This document shows positions 33,480 through 46,029 of a stretch of 64,000 nt of DNA, in pieces. Source of the stretch: Dromiciops gliroides. Lineage: Eukaryota > Chordata > Mammalia > Microbiotheria > Microbiotheriidae. The notes under the pieces are model-generated. The model did no database searches. It worked only from the letters and a program-made list of their open reading frames with translations, and was not told the origin of the DNA. The number at the start of each line of letters is the position of its first letter. Positions within the stretch are counted from its first letter, which is position 1. The position numbers and the translations under genes are program-made. The stretch covers positions 86,199,882-86,263,881 of the forward strand of contig NC_057864.1 of NCBI RefSeq assembly GCF_019393635.1. The letters are read 5' to 3'.

Positions 33480-33690
33480 TATTCACATTTATAATGGGCA
33501 TTTGCTCAAGGGAACCATAAAGGTCTTTTAGTATTAGTACCTATTTTTTTGATGAAGACTCTGTGGTCCAGAGAGATTAAGGAACTTGTCTGAGAACAAA
33601 TGGTCAATAAGTAGCAGAACAAATATTCAAACACAGGTCTTCTGATTGCCAGGCCAGTGGTTTTCCCATTATGCCATTTCTCAAGCTATA
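33480..33690 (-). repeat. MIR-like CORE-SINE
   Basis: TTTGATGAAGACTCTGTGGTCC, AGAGATTAAGGAACTTGTC, AGTAGCAGAACAAATATTC, ACACAGGTCTTCTGATTGCC, CAGTGGTTTTCCCATTATGCC. Reverse orientation, diverged. Confidence 0.5.
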
Positions 33691-33699
33691 TTTCAATTA

Positions 33700-35000
33700 T
33701 CTTGAGTATAAAATTTAAGGTATGCCATTCTTTTTTTCCTAATATATCTAACATAGTATGGGGCAATGTACTTGTTGATTGATAAAATATACACCTATGT
33801 AATTAAACACTTACAAAATATGTAAAAGTATCTTCTGGTAGGAGTAATCATCACTTTCCTTATAATTATTCATTTCATTTAAAGTTTATTTCCAAATTAA
33901 AGGGGAAATGATTTTTAAAAGCTGCTTTCCATTTATTTTCATACTTCAAATTACTACTTGGTATTTGATTAAATTCTTTGAAGGCAGCACATAACCTTAA
34001 AATAATTTTTGGTGTCTTTGTAAAACCAGGCAAGGAGAAAGACTCCACTGTTTTCTTACCTTGGATCTTCCACTTTACTAAGAGCCAATCTGTTTTGCAA
34101 ACTCCTTTCAACCAAAGACACTCAAGCCAGTGCGGTGACTGTGCTTAAAGGTGCTGTTTATGGAGTATCATAACATCAACAGTCCTGTATATCCTCAATC
34201 CATTGCTAGTAAAAGTCCAAATGATTCATGGACAGAGTACTCAGTCTTGAATTCTTTGAGCATCCATATCCACCTCCACAAACATTGTAGAACTTCTATG
34301 AAATAGTTTTAAAATAAAAATTGAAAATGATTATGACTGTTTTTTTCCTTGATAAACATAATGAAGCTCATGCAATGAAGCAGTTTGCCTAATGATTCTT
34401 GAAAGTGCCACCTATTAAGAACGGTAGGTAATTAACATTCTGGCACTATATTTTTTCATGTTCTTAGAGCAGAAATTATTCCTTACTTACTGCTTTAATT
34501 GTCGTATCTGAGAATTTCACCTCCAAAGAATGTTAAAATGTTGTGGCAGCTATAAACATTGACTAGATATTTTTGTCATACGGCGAGAAAAAAAATGTTA
34601 TACTAACAATATGATTGCACAATAATTCTCCATTCTTGTCCCCCATGAGAAGACTGATAGACAGATTGTTTGCAATGTCCCTGTATTATTTCTCTTTCTA
34701 TATAACAATAATATAATGTTTATCTGCCTGTGAAGCCCTATGGTTCTACTTAGAAATTGAAAGCATTTCAATTTACTAATTGTTTCTCTCCATGAATGGA
34801 ACCTAGTTTGGCTTCAGAAACCAACCATATTTCATTTTCAGGAAGATTTCTTCTGGCATGTTTGACAGGTTATATTTCAGGAAAGATCATGAAATAGAAG
34901 ACTTAGTAATATAAAATACAATTAAAAGAATAAGTTTGCAATATATTGGGGAAGATACATAAGTGAAAAACCAATCCTTGGAGATTACTGTGTAGCTTCT
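33700..35000. other. Single-copy-looking DNA
   Basis: No repeat recognised. The 78-codon - strand frame at 33875-34111 (many K/F/N) shows no domain. The 34320-34600 stretch has higher-complexity sequence with TAATTAAC-type homeodomain-like words, a pattern often seen in conserved non-coding DNA. That is only a guess without an alignment. Confidence 0.35.
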
Positions 35001-35008
35001 TCTAAAGT

Positions 35009-35167
35009 TCCTTCCCTTCCCTTCCCTTCCCTTTCCCTCTCCCTTCCCTTCCCTTTCCCTTCCTTCACTTCCCTTCCCTTCCCTGTCCTTCCCTTCCCTT
35101 CCCCTTCCCTTCCTTCCCTTCCCTTCCCTTCCCTTCCCTTCCCTTCCCTTCCCTTCCCTTCCCTTCC
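35009..35167. repeat. (CCCTT)n pentanucleotide microsatellite, about 160 bp
   Basis: About 30 CCCTT/TTCCC units, mostly perfect in the right half (35105-35167) and interrupted by TTTCCC, TCCC and CCTG variants in the left half. The other strand is (AAGGG)n, with repeated G-triplets. Confidence 0.97.
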
Positions 35168-35363
35168 ATTTTTCCTTAAGTGAAGGGAAACATCAGATGG
35201 TGCTGCTTATAAAATACCTTTACTCAATAACAAACTATGTTCAAAAGTAATGTTTGGTGTTGACTACAAGGATGTCTGGTGCTTGTGTATAATAGAAAAT
35301 TTAAATAATTGAGACTTTTGCTCTGACTTTTTCTCATCTGGCTACTTCATCAGATTTAATTTT

Positions 35364-35511
35364 TTTTTTTTTTTAGTGAGGCAATTGGGGTTAAGTGACT
35401 TGCCCAGGGTCACACAGCTAGTTAAGTGTCAAGTGTCTCGAGGCCGGATTGAACTCAGGTACTCCTGATTCCAGGGCCCAGTGCTCTATCCACTGCGCCA
35501 TCTAGCTGCCC
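35364..35511 (-). mobile_element. Marsupial CORE-SINE
   Basis: Reverse copy with a T-run tail, GTGAGGCAATTGGGGTTAAG through CCATCTAGCTGCC. Perfect 16-bp duplication CATCAGATTTAATTTT (35348-35363 and 35512-35527). AATTGCCTCAC tail, AGTACC, TTGAC. Confidence 0.95.
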
Positions 35512-35529
35512 CATCAGATTTAATTTTGA

Positions 35530-36590
35530 GATCTCCAAGACTTATTGTAAAATTATAAAATCATACTTGAAGCCTCTTTAGATAAAGTTTCCCTTCATTT
35601 AATTTCCCTTCAGGTGGATTACCTGAGGAAAATCTACACTCTACAGTCACCCCAAGTCCTGTGCACAATGGATTGGAGGTTGTTCATTGAGACTGTCTCT
35701 GCTAGCAGCTTTCATGTCCTCATCCTTGTGAATAATAATACAAGTATATTATAACTGTCTCCGTGTGCCAGTGTCCTTCATCTGGACTCTTCTGCCCTAT
35801 AATTTGTCATCAGTTCTAACCTCTTATCCAAAATAGGAATGTTTCTATATCTTATCAGTGTAGAATGTAAAATAATCATAAATGGATGGATGTGTACAGT
35901 CATCCATATATGCATAAATGCATTCATGCACATGTATATGTGAGTCTGAATAAAACAGCTATGTATTTTATAAGTGTTTATACCTATACTTAAAAACATA
36001 TAGGCAATGAGCTCCATGTCTCAATAGCTCTCATAATAATAAAGTCCATATTTACATTCATTCAAAATTTGTTTCTGCGTTACTGTTATCCATTGTTCCT
36101 AGATTGGCCTCCTGGATATATAAAGGATAATTTGAATCCACTTTTGCCATGGTGATCTCTCTAATGTCTATTTGCTATTGCTTATATTTTTTTAGCTAGG
36201 CTAAGAATTTGACTTTACATTTTCTACCATTCTGTTTTATTGCTCTGGATGTGCTGTTAATTCGTCAATGCCCCTTTTCAGCTATGGTACTTAGCAATGA
36301 ATATGGTACCTCAGAACACGCGCCTAAGAAACACACAGAGTTAAGAAAGGACTATTAGCTTTCTTGTTCTGTACGTGTACTTGTATTAATGCTGACTAAG
36401 ACTTCATTTGCTTTTATCTTTAAAGTGTTGTCATACTATTGTCTTATATTGGAGTTTCTGTACAATTAAAACTTTCAGATTTTTTCTTCTATTAAAATTG
36501 GATACTAATCCAAATATGCCTTATTTTATCCTTTAATCTAAGAACAAAATGTATTTTTGTTTTTTTATATTTTACATTATTTCTGATTTG
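35530..36590. other. No feature recognised
   Basis: AT-rich single-copy-looking DNA, no repeat family or gene seen. Confidence 0.35.
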
Positions 36591-36602
36591 CTATTCTACT
36601 CT

Positions 36603-36747
36603 ATTTTTTTAAGTGAGGCAATTGGGGGGTTAAGTGACTTGCCAGGGTCACACAGCTAGTAAGTGTTAAGTGTCTGAGGCTGGATCTGAACTCAGGTACT
36701 CCTGAATCCAGGCTGGTACTCTATCCACTGCGCCATCTAGCTGCCCC
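36603..36747 (-). mobile_element. Marsupial CORE-SINE
   Basis: Reverse copy AAGTGAGGCAATTGGGGGGT through CCATCTAGCTGCCCC, with short T-run. AGTACC, TTAAC, AATTGCCTCAC group. CTATTCTA occurs on both sides (36591 and 36755) but offset by a few bases from the 5' edge, so the duplication is imperfect. Confidence 0.92.
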
Positions 36748-37075
36748 TTGAGTTCTATTCTAATGCTAGATCTGTGATTCTTCGTGGTTCCTCTTTGGCC
36801 TAATAAATCCATCATAGAAACTCACCAAAAACTACTTCTATGGCTTTCTAATTGGTTTCCCTGCCTGGGGGAATTTTCATTTAGGTGAATGTAAAGATAC
36901 ATGGGAGGGATCAGGAAAGGCCTAAAGGAGAAGGTTGTGCTTGACAGAAGGCATGAATGAAACCAAGGATTATAAAATATGGAGATTTTAGAAAGAAGTA
37001 TACTTAGGAATGAGGGTCTTGTTAGTCCCTTCAATTTTTTTTTTTCAAAAAGGACAATGCGATCACAGGTTATTT

Positions 37076-37240
37076 TTTTGTTTTGTTTTGTTTTGTTTTT
37101 GGTGGGGCAGTGGGGGTTAAGTGGACTCTTGCCCAGGGTCACACAGCTAGTAAATGTCAAGTGTCTGAGGCCGGATTTGAACTCAGGTACTCCTGAATCT
37201 AGGGCCGGGGCTGCTTTATGCAATGTGCTACCTAGCTGCC
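37076..37240 (-). mobile_element. Marsupial CORE-SINE
   Basis: Reverse copy with (GTTTT)n tail at 37080-37098, GGTGGGGCAGTGGGGGTTAA through GCTACCTAGCTGCC. Duplication CACAGGTTATTT / CACAGGTGATAT (37064-37075 and 37241-37252). AGTACC, TTGAC. The 5' part (GGGCCGGGGCTGCTTTATGC) carries several private changes. Confidence 0.92.
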
Positions 37241-37254
37241 CACAGGTGATATTT

Positions 37255-37865
37255 GACTTTCAAGTGAATTGGATTTTAGTGAGGCAAAATTTTGTAAAGT
37301 CTTCAGCTCCACTCTCTTTTTCTGAGTCATCAAAGTCCAGTTCGTGGACAAAAGTCAAGATGACTGGTAATGGGCCAGGAGTCAATGATGATCTTGATGT
37401 CTTTGATGCCTGACCAACCTCTTAGCACTCCTCAATGCCTGCTTACAGTTACCTTCATGGCAATTAGAACAAATCAGGAAAAGTATTTACAAGCTTGGGG
37501 TAGATATCCTCCTAACTCAGGAAAACAGGTTTGAGGGCTGTCAGTCACCTTCAACCAGGTTTAACTTGTCTGGGGATGACAATTGATTGGGGTGGTGGCC
37601 ACTACACATGTTATAGCTTCTTGGAGCTAAAGTAAGAATTGAATGGAAGGTGGACACCAAAGGTGGCATGGGCAACCCTAATTAAGGCTCAGCAAGCCCT
37701 CACACCATGGGTACTAGTCTTCCTTGAATATCCCATACACCCCAAGGAAGGAGGGAAGGCCTAAAAAAGAGCATGTGGAGAGAGATGGGATCTGCTATGC
37801 ATTGTACCAGGATGTGACCTATAGAATATGAGATGTGGAATGCTATTAACAATAGACAAATTTTT
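37255..37865. other. Unassigned, possibly an unnamed interspersed repeat
   Basis: About 600 bp with a base composition unlike its neighbours (more GC, balanced) and a block structure (AACTCAGGAAAACAGGTTTGA, GGCTGTCAGTCACC, AGCAAGCCCTCACACC, TTGTACCAGGATGTGACC) that gives the impression of a decayed transposon. No terminal repeats, tail or reading frame supports a class. Confidence 0.3.
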
Positions 37866-37869
37866 TAAA

Positions 37870-39715
37870 AAATATATCATTTTATTGACATGGGGAATGA
37901 TCATAATTCCCTATAATCTGACTACTTTAATCTTTTCATTATGTTGTAGTGGATGTTACCAGGTGTTTAAGTTATACTCAGAGCAGATGCAGGCAAGAAT
38001 TAAATAGGTACCCTTTGTCACAACAAGGGCATATCTCAGTATGTCCCTTTTGGTGATGAATATCCTGTCATTTAACACCACTTGGTCACAAGTAGGCCAA
38101 GTGATTATTCGATTTTAGAAAAAATGTCATGCTGAGGGAATGTTTTAAAAATGAAGTCACTTCTAAGTTATGAGAGCCCAACTTATTTTAATCATCTAAA
38201 ACTCAGAATGTTTCAGAATGTTTATTTCAGGAATTAGAAGAGAAAAATGGTTGTAAGCAAAATTATACTTGATAAACTGACAAAACTATTCTAATTTTTC
38301 CTGAACCCATTTTTCTTATACAAATTTGTAACCAACTTTATTGAAATAAATAATATAATTCAAAATTGTTATTAATATTTATAATATTCAAGTTTTATAC
38401 TGGTAGCAGGATGTGACCCCCAATAGCTAATACAGTGTTTCCCAGAGGAGAAGAGGACCGCTGCCAAGAAAAACACAACCCCCCCCAAAAAAAAACCCCA
38501 CAAAAACACCAGAGTATTCAATAGTTTGCCACCAAATCTTGACCAAACAAGGTGCTTTGAGTATCAATCCCCCAGGTGAATATCTTAGGAGTTAATGGTA
38601 ACTGTAACCTTATTTATGCTGTTGTTGGTTTACACATTGTATAACTATCGATTTTGGGGGTTTTAAGCCTTTCTTTGTGGAGGGGAAAATAAATGTTTGT
38701 CTTATGCTCCACCTTCTATATAAATTGATTACCATTCCAGAAGGGACCTAATAGACCCTTATGGGAAGAACATGAGCTATACCTGAGCTTTAAGTGATTT
38801 CCTCTGAGGTTCTGGGATGGGTACATAAATTTCAAGAGGTAATAATATTTAAAAGTTCTAACCTTCTCTTTGGAGGCAAATGCTTCACAAGGACTGAACT
38901 CAGTTCATTTGAACCTAGAGAAACATCTACTCAGTATTAGAGAAATCCTCAGTCTACTTAGTGTGAACTTTGTAAAGCCATGATTTCTCTGGATCTCTGG
39001 TATTTTCATCTACCTTGCTATGTGAGATTGTTATCCTGCATGATCTTTAAGACTTCTATTTTTGAATTCCTATCATATTTTTATGTGGAACCAATCTATA
39101 TGACAAATTTGGATCCATAATTCCAAGTGAAGCAGTGTGATGGCTGTTCTCCAAAGAGGAGGGTATGCATTGAAAAGCTGAATGCTTGACACTTTATACA
39201 AAGAAGGAAGTACTGTGGGAAATCATGTACATGAACTTTCTGCCGCCTGGTCAGGACCATAACAGTCACAATACAAGATGTTTTGTAATAGGAGTAAATG
39301 GCACATTAAGCCAGAATGATTGCCATGATTTGCATAGCTTCCTCGTGTTTTCTGCCTTGTCCTTTTACAGCTTTGGTTCCTGTGAAAGAAAAAAATTAAA
39401 TGCATGAACTTGATTTTTATCTCATTTTTATTCTGTTAGATAAGGTGACTCTAGAGATTTCCATTGTTATGTTCATTACTTTAATAAGTACTTTCATACT
39501 TCCAAGTTTCTCTGCACAACTCCCTTTAGAATCTTCAATTCATAGGAAACTTTCTGCTTTTACATAAGTGAGCTCAAAGAAAGAGTTCTATTTCTTCCTC
39601 TTGATTCATTCTGTTGAGATAACATTATTGAAGGCACCTTTCATTTTTATAAGCCCCCATTTGAAGTTTGTTGGCAGTGCTGTTTGATCAATATCAATCT
39701 TGCCTGATTGTTAGA
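37870..39715. other. Single-copy-looking DNA with an A/C-rich patch
   Basis: A low-complexity ACAACCCCCCCCAAAAAAAA patch lies at about 38477-38510. The 39180-39420 stretch (two opposed 60-73 codon frames) is compositionally complex and could be conserved non-coding DNA; no protein domain is visible. Confidence 0.35.
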
Positions 39716-39719
39716 TTTA

Positions 39720-40170
39720 TTTTTAAATTTTAATTTAATGATTTCATTAAAAAAATTATTTCCATTTCCATCCCACCTTTCATCTCCTTTTAATTTTCAA
39801 GGATCCTGTTGTTTGGATAAGATTTTGTAGTTCTTCTGCTAAGCTGTTAATTCTCTTTCCAATTCTCCTCTATAGTTCTAAATTATTTCCTAATCTTTCT
39901 TTTCCGGGCACTCATTTAATTTATAAAATTACTTAGACTCTCTTTTATAATTTCTTGCTTTATCTTTTCCAAAAATACTAGTTGTCCTTATGTCAAAGCA
40001 ATGCATTTCTTTGAGGCTTTGATTGCAGATGGTTTGGAGTAACTCCCTTCCTTTGGGTTTGTGTCTCAGACAGCCTCGTTACCCTGATACCTCTTTAATG
40101 TGGGATTATATACTGATCTTCCAGTTTTACTGTCTGAATTGAGACTTGTGTTAGGGTTAGGCTTTGTGTA
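39720..40170 (-). repeat. Possible old L1/HAL1 ORF1 remnant
   Basis: The - strand translates in broken frames to lysine/glutamate-rich coiled-coil-like text (KQEIIKESLS, EENWK, LAEELQNLIQ) resembling L1/HAL1 ORF1 N-termini. Many stops. No clear 3' end. Confidence 0.35.
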
Positions 40171-40179
40171 CCTTTGGAA

Positions 40180-40940
40180 AAAAATACTTTATATTATTCT
40201 TTGACCTTTATTCTCTTGGATTCAACTTGTTGCTTTCTCTGCACATTGAGATTCTGATTTTAAGTGTATGATGGGCAGTTAAGAGTGGGACAGAAATGCA
40301 AGAACCTTCTGATCAAGTATAAATATGATTACTACCCCCTTCCTCTGATATTTGTAAGTCCTGGACTTTAGCTGGGGTCTGAGCAACACAAACTATGAGC
40401 TCTACCTCTATTAGAGCTACTACCTCTAGGCTAGTACCTCTAGTACTAGACCCTTTCAGTTAGCTGGTAGGCTCCACAGATCAGTGCTCCAAGCTTCCAT
40501 GTCATCTCCCATTCCTGACCACATCACAGCATTGCTATCGTTGATTGGACTGTAGTCTATGTCTGAGACCCAGTTCTGTACTTAAAGACTTATAGGCACA
40601 GCGTACTTCTATCCCAACTTCTTCCTAGTCTACAGCCTTGGATTTCTGATTTCCATTTCTGTTATTATTAGCATTTTTTGATAAGATTGTTAAATGTTTA
40701 TAATTACTGTGAGAGCTGTTTTTTGCATATAATCTGACAACTTTTCTATTGGGGAATTGTGTATATGTGTAGTTTTGGAGAGCAATTTAGCATTAAGCAA
40801 GTAATGTGACTAGAGTCAGAATATCTTCTTTTTGGTAACCATCCATATTTTAGGCGTAGGGACTACATCACAAAAAAAGTATCTGGGAGAGTTCTTTACT
40901 CTTTAAAATTCAGTAAGACCTTCCTGAGAATCTGTCAGAA
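40180..40940. other. No feature recognised
   Basis: Single-copy-looking DNA. A local duplication-like patch (CTCTACCTCTATTAGAGC, TACTACCTCTAGGCTAGTACCTCTAG) occurs at about 40400-40445. Confidence 0.35.
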
Positions 40941-40949
40941 TTAGATTTT

Positions 40950-41685
40950 ACCCCCTCCCCCAAATTTGGCTGTATTTTCATATTTATTTCTATTTACCTT
41001 TCTGAGATGGATTATTTAAAGTGTCTATTAGGTTCGCCTGTGACTTTTTCGTATATTTTGAAGGTATTTTCTAGTATGTGTTCCCAGTTTTTTTTGCATA
41101 TAACTATACATGATAGATTCTGATGATTTATTTTTTGTTTCTTCTGTTTTTATTAGTGAATTTTTCTCCTTAATGTGCTATGTTTTTCTTTTGATTTATT
41201 GCACTTTTTCTTTTGAAATCAAACTGGGTAAAGTTTGTCACCTATATTCCAAGAACTAAATTTTAGTTTTATTTAACATTTTTAGTCTTTATTTGGATTC
41301 CAGTTTCTTTCCCCATAAACTTTTCAAAATCTCCTCTTTTGTACTTATTTTCATTTTTTTAATATTTTGGAACTTGCTAATTACTAAATTTATATTCAAG
41401 TCATTAATTTTTTTTTCTATTTTGTTAATGTATGTTTTGGAGGATATAAACTTCCCTTAAAGACTACTTTAATGTGCCTAACGAAGTTTAATTTTTTTAT
41501 AATTTTATTTACAGAATTATTGTTTCTATGATTTATTCTTTGATAGATTGTTTAGAATTTCATTATTAAATCTCCATTTGGGTCTGTGTCCTTTTATTTA
41601 TTACTATTTTGTGTCATGATCTTTTTACTATTTCTACTTTTACTTAACATTTAATATTTCTTCCTTTTTACATCAATTTTCCTTT
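40950..41685 (-). repeat. Old L1 ORF2 remnant
   Basis: In - orientation it aligns loosely with the L1 ORF2 region seen at 26090-26300: GGATATAAACTTCCCTTAAAGA corresponds to GATATAAAATTTCCCTAAGCA, and TCCATTTGGGTCTGTGTCC with the segment after it follows older mammalian L1s. Too diverged to give a frame. Confidence 0.4.
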
Positions 41686-42150
<465 letters not shown>

Positions 42151-42154
42151 TTTG

Positions 42155-42535
42155 AAATATTTCTATGGTATAATGCAGAGTTTATTGTATAAAACTTCCC
42201 CATGATGCTGATAATTTATCTGTTCCTCATAAAAAGTCCCATCTAGAAGGCTATGATTCATGATTGCCTGGGATCATGCTTATCCCATCAGAAATGTCCA
42301 ATTCAGGCTAGGCATTACAACTGATGGAGTATGTGCCTCTCTGTATCTGTGTGAGTGTGTATGCTTGTGAGTGAGATAATAAAAAAAAAAAAGAGGTGAG
42401 AGGGAGAGAGCAAGGAGAGAACAGAGAAGAAGAAGAAAAAGTGAAAGATAGAAATCAGTTGCAAAGGGGTTTCTGGTACCACAGAAAATACACACACACA
42501 CTTTTATTGCTACTTTGTCATTTGGTTTTCAGAAT
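42155..42535. other. No gene; purine-rich and CA-rich patches
   Basis: A GA-rich tract (GAGGTGAGAGGGAGAGAGC and following, about 42393-42450) and a short (CA)n at 42490-42500. No known repeat family. Confidence 0.4.
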
Positions 42536-42539
42536 CATT

Positions 42540-42830
42540 CTGTAAGCACCACAAGTGTTATTATAGCAATTTTAAAGATGAAGAGACTGAGGTATGCTGA
42601 CTTGTTCTCAATTATCCAACTTGAAAATGTCAGAACCTAGATTTTGAACCTAAGGCTGGTGCAGTGGATAGAGCACCGGGCCTAGATTCAGGAGGACCTG
42701 AGTTCAGATTTCGCCTCAGACACTTAATACTAGGCTGTATGACCCTGGCAAGTCACTTAACCCCAATTGCCTCACCAAGAAAAAAAAAAGGCTAGTACTC
42801 TTGCCACTACACCAAGCTGTCTTTTAAAGT
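42540..42830 (-). repeat. MIR CORE-SINE split by a younger SINE
   Basis: Left part 42540-42659 (AGATGAAGAGACTGAGGTATG...AACCTAGATTTTGAACCTAAGGC), right part 42790-42830 (GGCTAGTACTCTTGCCACTACACC). Together they make a reversed MIR interrupted at the AAGGCT site. Confidence 0.65.
42660..42787 (+). mobile_element. Marsupial CORE-SINE, 5'-truncated
   Basis: Begins at TGCAGTGGATAGAGCACCG, lacking the first ~16 bases, and runs to CCCCAATTGCCTCACCAAG and A-tail. Flanked by AAGGCTGG (42652-42659) and AAGGCTAG (42788-42795), a duplication made within the older MIR. Confidence 0.9.
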
Positions 42831-42899
42831 AATAATAATAGATGGCATTTATATAGCCCTTTTTAAGTTTGCAATCATTTACAAGGGAAATTAGGTTTT

Positions 42900-43152
42900 A
42901 CAGTGGATAGGGTGTTGGGCCTGGAGTCAAGAAGACTCCTCTTCAAGGGTTGGAATCTGTTCTCAGACACTTACTACCTGCGGTTCCTCTAGGAAAGTGA
43001 TTTGACCCTGTTTTCCTCAGTTTCTCATCATCGGTAAATGATCTAGAGAAGGAAATGGCAAATTACTCTAGTATCTTTGCCAAGAAAACCCCAAATGGGG
43101 TCACAAAGATTCAGACATAACTTGAAAACAGCAGAAAGACAACAACAAAATT
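42900..43152 (+). mobile_element. MAR1-type CORE-SINE
   Basis: Forward copy with the whole body: CAGTGGATAGGGTGTTGGGCC, ACACTTACTACCTGCGG, TTTTCCTCAGTTTCTCATC, TAGAGAAGGAAATGGCAAA, GTATCTTTGCCAAGAAAACC, CAAATGGGGTCACAAAGATT and an ACAACAACAA end. The best MAR1 example in the window. A short MON1/MIR-like piece (ATGGCATTTATATAGCCC) sits just before it at about 42843. Confidence 0.85.
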
Positions 43153-43159
43153 ACTATTA

Positions 43160-43300
43160 CTATTGCTATTATATCTTCATTTTCCAGATGGCTAAACTAA
43201 GACAGACAGTGATTAAATGACCTGGCCAAGGTCATACAACTAGTAATTATTTGAAGTAGGATTTGAATTCAGGTCTTCCTGCTTCCAGATTAATTGCATA
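43160..43300 (-). repeat. MIR CORE-SINE
   Basis: TTCATTTTCCAGATGGCTAAAC, CCTGGCCAAGGTCATACAAC, TAGGATTTGAATTCAGGTC, TTCCTGCTTCCAG. Reverse orientation, well recognisable. Confidence 0.65.
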
Positions 43301-43900
43301 GGATAGAAACTAGCTTGTTCGATAATGTTTTTTTGCAAAGGTGAAAAGAAAGGTAAGTCTGCACCTAGCATTCTAGTTTATACCCCAAATGATTCTATCA
43401 TCAGAATATTTATGCTTCGTATCTCAAATACTTTGTGTGAGTTTTTGTTTCCCTCTGGCAAAGAGGACTATTGAAAGACTTAGTTTATAACTTGCCTAAT
43501 ACACCAGAGACAGAAGCAACTTATGGAAAGTTGGACTTTTGGTAACATACTAGTCTCTTTGAATCTGTGGTTCGTTCAGAGTCAAGTAATATTAGAGACA
43601 ACCTGGATTGTTCAAGTCGGAAGGTACAGTGACCACTAATGAAATACTAGTGTCAGTTTCAGATGGTTAAGCATTTATCTAGGAGTGTAATTCTCAAGCT
43701 ATTCCTGTACCTACTATTAGAGAAAAAAACACCAGTGAAGAAGTTTTAGCCTTCCATATTGTTTCATGACCCTTAAATATAATCCTTGAGAATAAACAGT
43801 TGATTAAATTATTTCATTTAGTGTCCATGATCATCTAATTTAGACTATCCCTCACTTTTACTGAGGGGGATAACATACCCTTAGAATCTCAACCCATTCT
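43301..43900. other. No feature recognised
   Basis: Single-copy-looking AT-rich DNA. Confidence 0.35.
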
Positions 43901-43904
43901 ATTC

Positions 43905-44340
43905 CATCCAATGAAACATTTATTAAGAACTTACCACATTCAAGGAACTATACCAAGTGTTGGGGACAGAAACACAAACTAAAAAAAAAAAATAGTCCTG
44001 TCTGTTAAGGAACTGGCATTTTAGTAGGGGTTATGGTATAAACATATAAAAAGATAAGCAGATGCATAATAATTTGAGGAGAAAGAGCATTAGTAATTAG
44101 GGGGATCATAAAAGATTTTCCACAGGTTGTGGCTTACAATAAGCCTTGAATTCTAAGACTAAGACTAAGGCATTTTTAGCTGAATCAAGAATATTAAAAG
44201 AGGTAGGTAAAGAGGGAATGCATTCCAACATTGATAGGACAGACTTTGCAAAGATTCATAGGTGGAGGATTTGGAAAACTGAAACACTAGGAACGATGCA
44301 ATGACTATAGCCATGGTGCAGAGGTTAAGGATCTTGGATG
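43905..44340 (-). repeat. L2 LINE 3' portion
   Basis: Reversed L2 3' end: AACATTTATTAAGAACTTACC, AGTGTTGGGGACAGAAACAC, TAGTCCTGTCTGTTAAGGAAC, then upstream blocks AAGCCTTGAATTCTAAG and AGGGAATGCATTCCAAC. Confidence 0.55.
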
Positions 44341-44344
44341 TTTT

Positions 44345-46025
44345 GCACCCAATTATTTATATGTTATACATAAAGGTTGTGATGCCTTCACTGGAATTTC
44401 CCAAGGCTTTTTAGCTTAGAACAATATTCCCACAGGAAGAACACAAGAGCTAACAAAAGCAAATGAAAGGGCTCGTTAAAAACTTGCTCATGAACACCAT
44501 TAAGCACAGGAAATAATAAAAGTGAATAAAACATTGTTTCCAAATTAAGTAGTCTCAATTTGTCTGACTAAAAAGAATGATCTTTGCCATTTACTCAATG
44601 GCAATAAAACAGTATCACATAGGACAAATTAATTTCTGACTTTGTGATGCTATTATTCACTTATTCTTTCATTAAGGATGATGGTGATAATCTGTTTGAA
44701 AGAAGCACAAAACATACATTAACCCATTTACACTTATAAGTGGAGAAGCAAAGAGCAGTCCTGACAACCATTGAATTTATCAAATAATATTCTGCAGTCA
44801 TTGATTTCATCTTGCCTTGTAATTCATTATAGACACACTCAGCATTTAATTGATTGCATACTTACCATGTACAGGCAACTGAACAAATTACAGGGAGAAT
44901 GCTATGAAGTCCATAGAGACACAAAACTATCTTTTTAGAAAGCAATAAATTGTGGCAATAACAGTATAACCCAGGGTGGGGGAAAAAGCCTCATCATTTT
45001 TTCTCACCTTCATTTCATACTGTCAAAATTTCTTTTCTAGTATTCCATTATTAAAGAATACTTTAGCATCATCCTTTATCTCTTTCAGTTAAACTGTTTT
45101 CATTTGTGGCATACTATTGCTATAGTATCACCTGACTTCAACCTAATGTTTATAATAACTATAATCTTGGGAAATTTTATGCATCCAATGTTTAATTATC
45201 CCAAAACTCATTTGAATCTGAATACCACAGAAAAATAAGACATTTCAATGATTCATTATTTTGCCAAAATAGATCTAAGATTTTAATTATTTTGAGACTT
45301 GTAGAAATTCCTCCAATAAATCATTGGATATAGAAAATTTAACATATTGAAATTTTTAAAAGTCCTTCTGTTATATGGATAGATTTAGGAATCTAAAAGG
45401 TTAATTTTTCTTAACTTAATTACATAATAACTCTCAGATAACTTTAGAGTTTAAAATTTACAAGTGGTTCATTACTGGGATCCTTTGACATTAGATCCTG
45501 AAGGAGAGTTAACTCAAAAACATTGAAAAAAGAAGACACTTTATCTTAGTACTTTGATTATTTTCACTGGCTGTCCCACATTCATGAAATGCTTTCCTTT
45601 CTCATCTCTACCTCCTAACTCAATTGAAGTCTAGAATCATGAATATTGCTAAGGTTACAAATCTAGGACACTGAAAGAAAAGTGATTGGTGACTTCAATG
45701 AAAAGGGTGAAGTTTAATAAAGATCTGAGTTGGATAAAAAAATAAAGTTAGGTTTTAGATTGTTGAATTTGAATTTTATCAAGGAAATTCAATTTGAAAT
45801 ATCTAATGGGAAGTCGGTTGTATGGAGTTGAAGTTCATGAGAGACAATAAGAGAGCATATCTTAAATAGTTCATTTTTTATTGAAAGATTGAATATAAGA
45901 TCTCATTGTGATTTTTTTTTTAATTTTGCAAAAGCAATTTAAATCTAGTACTGACTAAGACAGAGTGATTAGTGAAAGAGATAAGCTTTATAATATACAG
46001 GAGTAAATAGCCATTGTATTTAGTG
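44345..46025. other. Single-copy-looking DNA, no gene recognised
   Basis: About 1.7 kb, AT-rich, with no repeat family, frame or structure I can name. Confidence 0.35.
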
Positions 46026-46029
46026 TTTG

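Noticed and set aside
38477..38510. C-run/A-run patch as a possible i-motif or telomere-like site.
   Set aside because: No CCCTAA-type periodicity; it is a simple low-complexity patch.
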